Below, in pieces: positions 6,841-14,157 of a DNA stretch of 15,772 nt. Numbering within the stretch: the stretch's first letter is position 1; each line of letters begins with the position of its first letter. Origin of the DNA: an uncultured Selenomonadales bacterium (lineage in GTDB: Bacteria; Bacillota; Clostridia; Christensenellales; QALW01); contig CAJKLB010000047.1 in the NCBI GenBank assembly GCA_905200615.1, positions 1 to 15,772 of the forward strand, read 5' to 3'. The notes beneath the pieces are model-generated. The model saw only the letters and a list, made by a program, of their open reading frames with translations, was not told the origin of the DNA and ran no database searches. Both the position numbers and the translations under genes were made by a program.

Positions 6841-8336
6841 AGATTTTTCCTCCTTACCCAAACAACAACGCCCGCAGTAAAAATAATCAGCGGAACTGCA
6901 ATCACAAGAATCGCAAACCATACTTTCATTTCCAGCTGGCTCATCTGTACATAGCTGGCAGTGAGATCAATTCCTACATTGACCAATTCATCAGAAGAAC
7001 TTTTTCCCGCAAGCCAATTAATACCGTTACGCAGAATGTTTGAATTACCCAAATAATCCCCCGTAGCAATATTCGCTGAACCCATTAATAAAATACGAGT
7101 GGTGGTAGTAGCGGTAGTTCCCGAAATTCCTTCGTTTACACGTTCATAAGCACACGCAATACTATGAACTCCTCTTGTATCAAGATAATTTCCCATTACC
7201 GCTTCCGCCTCGCTTGCCTCCGGCCAGGGAATTTCCACGCTGCTGGCATAACTGGTTAATACATTGGTAAAGGTTTCACTATAAGTACCCATCGTGGTAC
7301 CGCTGCCATACCGGTAGGAAAAGCTAGCGGTTTCGCTAACCCAAACAGGTTCATTGGCAGAACGAACCGCCGCCGAGATCTCATGCGACTGATCGGCAAC
7401 CAATTCAATCAGTTTAGCTGAATCCGCAGATCGATGCGCCTGATCCGTCTCGGCGATGACTCCTTCATTCAAGGATATATTAAAATAATCCAGCAAATTA
7501 TTATAATTAACAAGGGGTTGGTCAGCGTCATCAACCAGTCGGCTGCACAAAAACAACATTCTGCCGTAACTTTCATCAAGGAAAGATATAATGCTGTTAT
7601 ATTCGTCAATCGAAAGGTCGCTCTTCGGCTCAAGAACGACAAGAATATCTCCTTGACGCAGACGTTCCTGTCCCGAAATCAAATTAATCTCTTCCACATT
7701 AAAATTTTCTCTTTGAATTCGGTTAATCATGGTTTCCACTTCTTCATTGATGTTTTCTCCATGTCCGGTCAGAATGTATACATTCTGACGCATTCCCGTA
7801 CGAAGATAGATTAACGCGCTGGTGATCCAACGCTGCAGAACAAAATAACGTTTTCCTGTTCTGCTGTTATATTCCACCATTTCCTCTTCATTGAAGGCAT
7901 GATAATTGCTTTCATCATCCGCCCGTGCTACAACAACCGCATAAGAAGCTAACGGTTTTGTATCGGTACTGAACTGCTGCAGTTTGGAAGGATTCACTAC
8001 CGGATCAATATTCTTTGCCGTAATCCGATCACTGGCGCCATCAAATAAAGCTACAATATTTTCAATCATTCCGCTGTAATCATCGGCCTGTCCCCCAGGA
8101 ATAAAGGTATAAATAATAATATCCGATTCCAGATCGCGAATAGCTGTTTCCGCGTTTTTATCCAGTGTATATGATTTTGTAGGTGTAAAATCAAATTTTA
8201 AACCATTGTTGTTTTCCACATATGTAGCTAAAACATTCAAGGCCAGTACCGCGATAATAACCAATATTGTAATGGCAATGGCAAAGCCTCCGTATTTTAA
8301 ACTGCGTTTATCCCTATAAAGCTTTGTGTCTTTCAT
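6837..8336 (-). CDS. GldG-like ABC transporter auxiliary protein
   Basis: The 499-residue product has an N-terminal membrane segment (about 17-37), the family-like FDFTPTKSYTLDK (48-60), a large extracytoplasmic region with VYILTGHGE near 180, and a C-terminal membrane segment ending in a basic VRRKNL tail. This layout fits the GldG / ABC_transp_aux (PF09822) family, which accompanies ABC-2 permeases. In Bacteroidetes GldA-GldF-GldG is tied to gliding; in Firmicutes the transported substrate is unknown. It lies between the ABC-2 permease (6-bp gap) and the DUF4340 gene (4-bp overlap), so the three are almost certainly made together. Confidence 0.87.
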   Translation of the reverse strand: MKDTKLYRDKRSLKYGGFAIAITILVIIAVLALNVLATYVENNNGLKFDFTPTKSYTLDKNAETAIRDLESDIIIYTFIPGGQADDYSGMIENIVALFDGASDRITAKNIDPVVNPSKLQQFSTDTKPLASYAVVVARADDESNYHAFNEEEMVEYNSRTGKRYFVLQRWITSALIYLRTGMRQNVYILTGHGENINEEVETMINRIQRENFNVEEINLISGQERLRQGDILVVLEPKSDLSIDEYNSIISFLDESYGRMLFLCSRLVDDADQPLVNYNNLLDYFNISLNEGVIAETDQAHRSADSAKLIELVADQSHEISAAVRSANEPVWVSETASFSYRYGSGTTMGTYSETFTNVLTSYASSVEIPWPEASEAEAVMGNYLDTRGVHSIACAYERVNEGISGTTATTTTRILLMGSANIATGDYLGNSNILRNGINWLAGKSSSDELVNVGIDLTASYVQMSQLEMKVWFAILVIAVPLIIFTAGVVVWVRRKNL

Positions 8337-8342
8337 GGTCTA

Positions 8343-9086
8343 TCACACTCCCGTCCATCTTCTGCGCTCAATGGCACGTACCGTTAAAAAAACAAATAAA
8401 CTTGAAAGGCTGATATAATATACAAACGGCGCAAACCCTACAATTCCATCGGCAAAATTCTGATATCTGGCAAGCATATTCAACGACGAAGCCACAAGAT
8501 CTAAAAATTCACTGCCAAGATTGGTAAGAAGATTATTTCCCAGCCATATAAAGAACGCTACCGCAAAGCTGACCACTGCGGCTACCACCTGACTTTCCGT
8601 CATAGCCGAAACAAATACGCCGATTGCCATAAAAGTGGCCCCCATGATAAAAAAGCCTACATATTGAATCATCAGCATAGAAAAGCTGAGTGAGCCGGAA
8701 GAAGTATAAATGACAATTACCAGCGGAAAAATTAAATTCAACACCATCGCGATAAGCAGTACGAAAAGCGCTGCGAAGTATTTCCCCAGCACTACAGAGG
8801 AAATGCTTAAAGGAGAAGTTAAATATAACTGATCCGTTTTATTCCGGCGTTCCTCTGCAAAAATACGCATGGTGAGCACCGGCGTAATAAAGCTTAAATA
8901 GATGGTCATGTTCTGAAGCGCCATTGAATAATCGGCCTGTCCCGAATATCCCGTGCCATAAGTATTGGCCGTAAGGTTTACATTAAAAAACAAAATCGCG
9001 CTGATCAGCATAAAAATAGCGATAAATACATATCCCACAGGTGAATAAAAATAATTCTGTATTTCTTTTTTACAAACTGCCCACAT
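8343..9086 (-). CDS. ABC-2 type permease (GldF-like)
   Basis: The 247-residue product starts MWAVCKKEIQNYFYSPVGYVF, typical of GldF-like ABC-2 permeases: a short amphipathic lead, then the first membrane helix. About six hydrophobic helices follow. The cytoplasmic loop FAEERRNKTDQLYLTSPLS (about 76-94) carries the conserved E-RR-T-LLSP-type motif of this group. It would form the membrane channel moved by the ATPase encoded just upstream. The ATPase stop and this start are 1 bp apart, and the ribosome binding site GGGAG lies inside the ATPase 3' end. Confidence 0.88.
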   Translation of the reverse strand: MWAVCKKEIQNYFYSPVGYVFIAIFMLISAILFFNVNLTANTYGTGYSGQADYSMALQNMTIYLSFITPVLTMRIFAEERRNKTDQLYLTSPLSISSVVLGKYFAALFVLLIAMVLNLIFPLVIVIYTSSGSLSFSMLMIQYVGFFIMGATFMAIGVFVSAMTESQVVAAVVSFAVAFFIWLGNNLLTNLGSEFLDLVASSLNMLARYQNFADGIVGFAPFVYYISLSSLFVFLTVRAIERRRWTGV

Positions 9087-9087
9087 A

Positions 9088-10032
9088 TTACAGCTCCCTT
9101 TCCGTACCGGTAAGTTTTAAGAAAATATCCTCAAGCGTAACGTCCACATACTTAATCATTAAAAGCGGCATATTTGCCTTGGCCATGGCATTAAACATTG
9201 GCCGGCGGATATCCGTTCCCTTTACGGTTTCCACCAGCATATCCACCGTATCATGTTCTTTTACGCCTAATCCTTCTACATACTGCACTCCGTTCAACGA
9301 CCGCAATATTTTTGTTGCCGCGGATTCGCTTCCCGCTACACGAATCACCATATTGGCGCTTTCCTGAATTCCCTCCTGCAGATTTGCCAGAGTATCCTGC
9401 GCAACAATACGCCCATTATTAATAATAACCACCTGCTCGCATACATCCGCTACTTCAGGCAAAATATGAGAAGAAAGAATAATCGTATGTTTTTTTCCTA
9501 ACGCCTTTATCATGCGCCGGATCTCAATAATCTGTTTCGGGTCAAGTCCCACCGTGGGCTCATCCAAAATCAAAACTTCCGGATTTCCAATCAGTGCCTG
9601 CGCCATTCCCACACGTTGCTGATACCCCTTAGAAAGATTTCCGATTCTCCTCTTAATGACATCGGTAAGCTTCACCAGCTGAGCGATCTCATCAATATGC
9701 CCGGGAATCGCACTTGCCTTTACATCTTTAATGGCGCATACAAACTTCAGGTATTCCTGCACCGTCATCTCTTGATAAATCGGCGGATGTTCGGGAAGAT
9801 ACCCGATATGTTTTTTAACCTCCCGCGGATTTTTAAGGATATCGTATCCGGCAATACGCGCAGTTCCGCTGGTAGCGGATATGTAGCCGGTAATGATATT
9901 CATCGTTGTACTCTTTCCCGCGCCGTTACGCCCGAGAAAGCCCACAATAGCTCCTTTTTTTACTTTAAAGCTGATGTTGTCTACCGCTAGTTTACTGCCG
10001 TAAAATTTTGTTAAGTTTTCTATCTCTATCAT
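9088..10032 (-). CDS. ABC transporter ATP-binding protein (GldA-like)
   Basis: The 314-residue product is a single ABC nucleotide-binding domain with a C-terminal extension. Walker A is GRNGAGKST (34-42), the signature LSKGYQQR (133-140), Walker B VLILDE (153-158), the D-loop GLD (162-164) and the switch His189 in LSSHILPE. The Q-loop position reads GYLPEHPP, so Glu81 stands where Gln is classical, as in many ABC-2/NosF/GldA-type ATPases. The extra residues after about 220 form the usual regulatory tail of this export subgroup. It energises the permease encoded next. AGGAGG lies 7 nt before the ATG, and dnaB ends only 14 bp upstream. Confidence 0.93.
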   Translation of the reverse strand: MIEIENLTKFYGSKLAVDNISFKVKKGAIVGFLGRNGAGKSTTMNIITGYISATSGTARIAGYDILKNPREVKKHIGYLPEHPPIYQEMTVQEYLKFVCAIKDVKASAIPGHIDEIAQLVKLTDVIKRRIGNLSKGYQQRVGMAQALIGNPEVLILDEPTVGLDPKQIIEIRRMIKALGKKHTIILSSHILPEVADVCEQVVIINNGRIVAQDTLANLQEGIQESANMVIRVAGSESAATKILRSLNGVQYVEGLGVKEHDTVDMLVETVKGTDIRRPMFNAMAKANMPLLMIKYVDVTLEDIFLKLTGTEREL

Positions 10033-10046
10033 AAACGGTCCTCCTA

Positions 10047-11381
10047 TTATTCATCTTCACGATAGGATCTGCTCAAAAATTGAGTAAGTTCAGGCTTCCA
10101 GGTCAGCTCCACCGTACCGGTAGAACCGTTTCGCTGCTTAGCAATAATGATCTGCGCCAGATTCTTATCTACGTCTTCATCGGCATCCTGATAATACCCG
10201 GGCCGGTGAACCAGCATAACTACATCGGCATCCTGTTCAATAGCGCCGGATTCTCGCAAATCAGAAAGCATGGGCGTATGATCCTTTCTTCCGCTGGTAA
10301 CACCGCGGTTCAGCTGAGAAAGTACAATGACCGGGACATTGAGCGTCCGCGCTAACCCCTTCAGCTGACGGGAAAGTTCCGACACCTCTTGTTGACGGCT
10401 CTCTTTGGTTTTGGTAGCCATCAGAGAAATATAATCAATTACCACAAGGGCAAGATCTTTAATGCGCCGGCATTTACTGCGTATTTCCGCCACACCGATC
10501 TGTCCGGTATCATCAATATAAAGTTTAGAATGATTCAATAATTCAGTAGCATCATAAATGTTTTCCCAATCTTGCTGAGAAAGATCTCCTTTGCGAATCT
10601 TATTCCCATCAACGCCCGCGGCAGTACCAATCAAGCGCATCAGCAAATCATTCCGGCTCATCTCAAGGCTGAAAAACGCGACAGATTTTTTCTCTACCAT
10701 AGCCACATGCGCAGCCATATTCATAGCAAGGCTTGTCTTTCCCATACTGGGACGCCCCGCGATAATAACAAGATTGGCCGGCTGCAGACCGCCGGTCATA
10801 TCATCAATTTCATAAAATCCAGTGGGAACGCCGCGTGTTTTACCGTGATTTAAATAAATCTCTCGAATTTCCTCATAGACTTCATTAACCGTTTCACTTA
10901 CATGGGAAAGGCGTGACGCCTCGTTATTCATAGCAATATTGAACAGGGAACGTTCCGCCGTTTCAATAATATCCTTTGCCGCATCCTCCGCGTTATAGCA
11001 ATCGGAAACCGCATTGCTCAGGGAAGTAATCAACTGCCGCAGCTTATATTTTTCTACAACAATATCCGCATAGTGCGTAACATTGGCAACACTGGGAACA
11101 ACACCGGTAAGTTCCGTCAAATAACTGATTCCGCCCACGTTTTCCAGGCTTCCGCGCTTAAGCAGCTCATTGGAAAGCGTAACGATATCAATCGGCCTGT
11201 CCGCTTTCAGCAATTCGCACATTGCCTCATAAATTTCCTGATTATTGGAACGATAAAAATAATCTTTATTTTTTATTTTTTCATAAACATCATTGATACA
11301 CTCAGAATTAAGCAGAATCGCACCTAAAATTGAGCGTTCACTCTCAATATCGTTTGGCATGATTCGTGTATTATTTTCCAA
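10047..11381 (-). CDS. dnaB: Replicative DNA helicase DnaB
   Basis: The 444-residue product is the hexameric helicase that unwinds DNA at the replication fork. The N-terminal primase-interacting domain opens with MPNDIESERSILGAIL. The RecA-like C-terminal domain has Walker A GRPSMGKT (209-216), FFSLEMSRNDL, the Walker B-like LVVIDYISLM, SRQLKGLARTLNVPVIVLSQLNR, and the late DADVVMLVHRP. The length fits the family. I chose a TTG start at 11381: GGAGAG lies 8 nt upstream and the promoter at 11422-11450 would start RNA near 11415. An in-frame ATG at 11411 adds ten residues but would leave almost no leader. No rplI gene is next to it; instead an ABC export operon follows after 14 bp. Confidence 0.93.
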   Translation of the reverse strand: MENNTRIMPNDIESERSILGAILLNSECINDVYEKIKNKDYFYRSNNQEIYEAMCELLKADRPIDIVTLSNELLKRGSLENVGGISYLTELTGVVPSVANVTHYADIVVEKYKLRQLITSLSNAVSDCYNAEDAAKDIIETAERSLFNIAMNNEASRLSHVSETVNEVYEEIREIYLNHGKTRGVPTGFYEIDDMTGGLQPANLVIIAGRPSMGKTSLAMNMAAHVAMVEKKSVAFFSLEMSRNDLLMRLIGTAAGVDGNKIRKGDLSQQDWENIYDATELLNHSKLYIDDTGQIGVAEIRSKCRRIKDLALVVIDYISLMATKTKESRQQEVSELSRQLKGLARTLNVPVIVLSQLNRGVTSGRKDHTPMLSDLRESGAIEQDADVVMLVHRPGYYQDADEDVDKNLAQIIIAKQRNGSTGTVELTWKPELTQFLSRSYREDE

Positions 11382-11421
11382 CCGTTTCACTCTCCGTTTT
11401 CGGAAGAACATCTACTTTCCT

Positions 11422-11450
11422 ATTGTATATCAAACCGGCGGCAAAGTAAA
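11422..11450 (-). promoter_or_regulatory. dnaB: Sigma-A-type promoter for the dnaB-ABC operon
   Basis: On the minus strand, TTTACT (11450-11445) and TACAAT (11427-11422) are 17 bp apart. Transcription would begin near 11415, leaving about 34 nt before the TTG start at 11381. No hairpin terminator is visible between the HIT gene and this site, so read-through from the rsmE operon may add to its expression. Confidence 0.6.
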
Positions 11451-11470
11451 TAAAACATCCTTAATTTTAA

Positions 11471-11490
11471 ATAAATATTCATAAATATTC
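11471..11490. repeat. Tandem 10-bp AT repeat
   Basis: ATAAATATTC occurs twice back to back at 11471-11480 and 11481-11490, inside a very AT-rich stretch just after the HIT gene and upstream of the dnaB promoter. It may be an AT-rich upstream element or a binding site, or simply chance in AT-rich DNA. Confidence 0.5.
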
Positions 11491-11499
11491 ACATAAATT

Positions 11500-11838
11500 T
11501 CAGCCGAACTGTTCGCCGAACTGCTTACCGCCCAAAATATGAAAATGAAGATGCGGCACCGTTTGACCCCCGTTTTTTCCCACATTGCTTACCAAACGAA
11601 AACCGTCGTTCAGTCCCTGTTCCTTGGATATCTGACCGATTACTTCAAAAATATGGGCAATCAGTTCACCGTCTTCCGGAGCAAGTGCGGCAACGCTTGA
11701 AATATGTTTTTTAGGAATGACAAGAATATGTACCGGCGCAGCAGGCGCGATATCCCGAAACGCCAATACCGTATCATCCTCATATACTTTTTGTGAAGGA
11801 ATTTCACCTTTTACAATTTTACAAAAAATACAATCCAT
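11500..11838 (-). CDS. HIT family (HinT-like) nucleotide hydrolase
   Basis: The 112-residue product has the full HIT motif HLHFHIL, with His96, His98 and His100; the last is the usual nucleophile for hydrolysing nucleoside phosphoramidates or adenylates. CIFC (Cys3, Cys6) at the N terminus is the partial zinc-binding pattern of HinT proteins. IVKGEIPSQKVYEDD and HILVIPKKHI are further family blocks, and the length is typical. It is cytosolic and probably clears side products such as aminoacyl-adenylates. It lies 5 bp after mtaB, and its ribosome binding site AAAGGA is within the last codons of mtaB. The C terminus has a short repeat (KQFGEQFG). Confidence 0.92.
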   Translation of the reverse strand: MDCIFCKIVKGEIPSQKVYEDDTVLAFRDIAPAAPVHILVIPKKHISSVAALAPEDGELIAHIFEVIGQISKEQGLNDGFRLVSNVGKNGGQTVPHLHFHILGGKQFGEQFG

Positions 11839-11843
11839 TCTTT

Positions 11844-13121
11844 TTATATCCTTTCACCAAGCAGCCCATGCTCGCTGAGCTGCGTTATTTTTACAAAAAC
11901 AATTTTTCCCGCCAGTCCCTTTTCGGGAAAGGATACCTGCAAATGCTCTTTTGTAAGACCATGCTGCATACCGTTTTCATCATTTTCACACAGAACACTC
12001 TTGGTCATCCCTATAAACTGCCGGCGGTATTCCCTGCTTTTCTGTTCACAAAGGGCAGAAAGCTGTGCCGCCCGCTCCGCCTTTATCTTTTTAGGCAGCT
12101 GCTCGCCCATTGCAGCCGCACGTGTTCCCTCCCTTACCGAATAAGGGAACACATGGACCCAAGCAAACCCCACTTTTTCTGCAAACAACAGCGTTTGGCG
12201 GAATTCTTCTTCTGTTTCTCCGGGGAATCCCGTAATAATATCTGTGGAAATTGCCGAAAGAGGATCTATTTTTCGAATCTTTTCCACGGCCTGAAAATAT
12301 TCCGCGGTTGTATACCGCCGATTCATCCGTTTCAACACCGTATCACAGCCGGATTGCAAAGAAAGATGATACTGCCGACAAAATTCTTCTTTTGCGCATA
12401 CACGCGCGAGAAATTCATCGGTAATAATATTGGGTTCTAACGATCCCAGGCGCACGCGCTCAACACCATCAACCGAGGCCACACGCTCCACAATATCGGC
12501 AAGATTAACCGAAAAGCTCCATTCTTTTCCATAAGAAGAAAGATGAATTCCGTTCAGCACGATTTCGCAAAAGCCTGCCCGGGCAAGAGCACGGCACTGC
12601 TCTTCTATTCTTTCGGGATCTCGGGATCGTTCCCTTCCCCGCACATAAGGGATAATGCAGTAAGAACAGAAATTATTGCAGCCATCCTGTATTTTAATAA
12701 AGGCTCTGGTTTTTTCCCCCAGTGAGTCCGGCAATTCCTGATAAACGGAAAAACGAGAGATATCTTCCACCTGCCGCCCTTTCTGACCGTTCAAAATCAT
12801 AGCCGGCAGATCTTGCTTCTTAGTGTTTCCCGCTACGACCGTGACGCCCGGAATTGCTGAAAAGATCTGCGGTGCTTTTTGCGCGGCACAGCCGGTCACC
12901 GCAATAACGGCATTGGGATTTTTTGCCGTGGCCCTGCGTACCAGCTGACGAGATTTCCTCTCGCCCTCAGCCGTTACGCAGCAGGTATTGATAATATAAA
13001 CCTGAGCCGGCTCATCAAAATCGACAATTGTATAACCGTTTTCTTTCATCATTTCGGCCAAAGCCTGCGTCTCGCACTGGTTGACTTTGCACCCCAGTGT
13101 GGCAAGTGCGCACTTAAACAT
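11844..13121 (-). CDS. mtaB: tRNA t6A37 methylthiotransferase MtaB
   Basis: The 425-residue product is a radical-SAM methylthiotransferase that adds a methylthio group to C2 of t6A at tRNA position 37. The N-terminal UPF0004 domain starts ALATLGCKVNQCETQ and supplies cluster cysteines Cys11, Cys47 and Cys78. The radical-SAM domain has CNNFCSYC with Cys148, Cys152 and Cys155, followed by IIPYVRGRERSR. A C-terminal TRAM domain spans roughly the last 60 residues. The TLGCKVNQ-ET start and NTCCVT block point to MtaB rather than MiaB or RimO. Its start overlaps the rsmE end by 8 bp, and GGGAGA in the rsmE tail serves as the ribosome binding site. Confidence 0.93.
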   Translation of the reverse strand: MFKCALATLGCKVNQCETQALAEMMKENGYTIVDFDEPAQVYIINTCCVTAEGERKSRQLVRRATAKNPNAVIAVTGCAAQKAPQIFSAIPGVTVVAGNTKKQDLPAMILNGQKGRQVEDISRFSVYQELPDSLGEKTRAFIKIQDGCNNFCSYCIIPYVRGRERSRDPERIEEQCRALARAGFCEIVLNGIHLSSYGKEWSFSVNLADIVERVASVDGVERVRLGSLEPNIITDEFLARVCAKEEFCRQYHLSLQSGCDTVLKRMNRRYTTAEYFQAVEKIRKIDPLSAISTDIITGFPGETEEEFRQTLLFAEKVGFAWVHVFPYSVREGTRAAAMGEQLPKKIKAERAAQLSALCEQKSREYRRQFIGMTKSVLCENDENGMQHGLTKEHLQVSFPEKGLAGKIVFVKITQLSEHGLLGERI

Positions 13122-13842
13122 TCATTTCTCCCATCAGGCATAAAATAACAGCTCCCGCGGCGATCGCTGCCGTTTCCGCCCGCAGAATGCGCTTGCCCAG
13201 ACTTACGCTGACAGCTCCCGCCTTTACCAGAGTTTTCTGTTCCTCTTCGGTAATACCGCCTTCAGGGCCGATAAAATACGCAGCGCTTTTGCATTTTTTT
13301 ACGGCCTCTGTTATACTTATCGTTTTTTCTTCCTCATAGGCCGCCAGTTTTAACTCATATTGAGAAAGTTTTTTGACTGCGTCTTGAAAGGAGCATACGG
13401 CTTCAACCTCAGGAACTTTAGAGCGGCCGCACTGCTTACAGGCCTCCAACGCGATTTTCTGCCAACGAATCTGTTTATGGATCTCTCCCGGCGCTGTTTT
13501 TACCACGGTACGCTCAGTAAGCACCGGCACAATACGGTTGGCTCCTAATTCCGCGGCTTTTTGAATGACCATATCCATTTTCTCGTTTTTGAGCACAGAT
13601 TGAAACAGTACAAGTTCTGTTTTCGGTTCCTTTTCATTTTTAAAGCACTGTTCAATTCGAGCCATACACACCTCTGCGCAGGTTTCCAGCACACAAGAAT
13701 AATCCATGCCGCTGCCGTCGCAAACGAGAATCTTCTCTCCCGGCTCCAACCGCAGAACCCGATGGATATGAATCGATTCCGCTTTGTCAAACAGTACGGT
13801 ATTCTGTTGAATATTCTCTTTTAACGCATAAAAACGACGCAT
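13114..13842 (-). CDS. rsmE: 16S rRNA m3U1498 methyltransferase RsmE
   Basis: The 242-residue product is a SPOUT methyltransferase that methylates N3 of U1498 in 16S rRNA. The N-terminal PUA-like domain begins MRRFYALKEN and contains IHIHRVLRLEPGE. The catalytic knot has FIGPEGGITEEE (190-201) and SLGKRILRAETAAI (214-227), the S-adenosylmethionine-binding hallmarks, preceded by KNEKMDMVIQKAAELG (85-100). I chose the ATG at 13842: it has AGAGG upstream, sits about 24 nt after the predicted transcription start, and gives the normal MRRFY start. A longer frame from 13884 would begin upstream of that transcription start. prmA, a common neighbour, is absent. It is the first gene of the rsmE-mtaB-HIT operon. 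Confidence 0.94.
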   Translation of the reverse strand: MRRFYALKENIQQNTVLFDKAESIHIHRVLRLEPGEKILVCDGSGMDYSCVLETCAEVCMARIEQCFKNEKEPKTELVLFQSVLKNEKMDMVIQKAAELGANRIVPVLTERTVVKTAPGEIHKQIRWQKIALEACKQCGRSKVPEVEAVCSFQDAVKKLSQYELKLAAYEEEKTISITEAVKKCKSAAYFIGPEGGITEEEQKTLVKAGAVSVSLGKRILRAETAAIAAGAVILCLMGEMNV

Positions 13843-13872
13843 AAAAACCTCTGATACGGCAGAATTCATTTT

Positions 13873-13901
13873 ATTATATCGCAAAAGCGCCGTTTTGTAA
13901 A
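13873..13901 (-). promoter_or_regulatory. rsmE: Strong sigma-A-type promoter for the rsmE operon
   Basis: On the minus strand, TTTACA (13901-13896) and a perfect TATAAT (13878-13873) are 17 bp apart. The predicted start near 13866 lies about 24 nt before the rsmE ATG at 13842. The promoter drives rsmE, mtaB and the HIT gene as one tight unit. Confidence 0.78.
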
Positions 13902-14002
13902 TAAATTTAACACAGTCTGCTCCGGCGATTTTTTTGAAAAATTCCGTACTTTCTTCATAAAAACAGCAAAACTATTATAAAAAAACAATTTTATTTTAAA
14001 TA

Positions 14003-14031
14003 TTGACTTTTGGAAATATCTGCCGTATACT
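14003..14031 (+). promoter_or_regulatory. Strong sigma-A-type promoter for the secreted protease-like gene
   Basis: TTGACT (14003-14008) and TATACT (14026-14031) are 17 bp apart. Transcription would begin near 14038. This is divergent from the rsmE promoter, with about 100 AT-rich bp between the two -35 boxes that carry no gene. Confidence 0.75.
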
Positions 14032-14037
14032 ATAGAC

Positions 14038-14157
14038 AGTATGTGGCTAAAAATCCATGCTGCAAAAGGAGGGAAAAACATAATTCAGCATTTGCCGCCC
14101 GCCGCTGAAAGCACTCTAAAAGACATTTAATTTCATAAGAAAAGGAGAAATATATCC
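14038..14157 (+). promoter_or_regulatory. 120-nt leader with two ribosome binding sites and a short ORF
   Basis: The leader contains AAAAGGAGGG (about 14064-14072) that is not followed by a usable ATG, and a second site AAAAGGAG just before the real start at 14158. An ATG at 14041, only a few nucleotides from the predicted transcription start, opens a 29-codon frame ending TAA at 14128-14130 (begins MWLKIHAAKGG). Another ATG at 14057 gives eight codons. No known riboswitch or attenuator was recognised. The leader could be regulatory, but this is inference. Confidence 0.35.

Noticed and set aside
6841..6921. Cysteine-rich N-terminal extension of the DUF4340 gene, resembling a zinc finger
   Set aside because: It is fully inside the GldG coding end in another frame. 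The TTG at 6840 has an excellent ribosome binding site and the usual stop-start overlap.
11793..12440. 215-codon plus-strand ORF opposite mtaB
   Set aside because: It is antisense to a clearly conserved gene, and its composition is typical of reverse-strand shadow reading.
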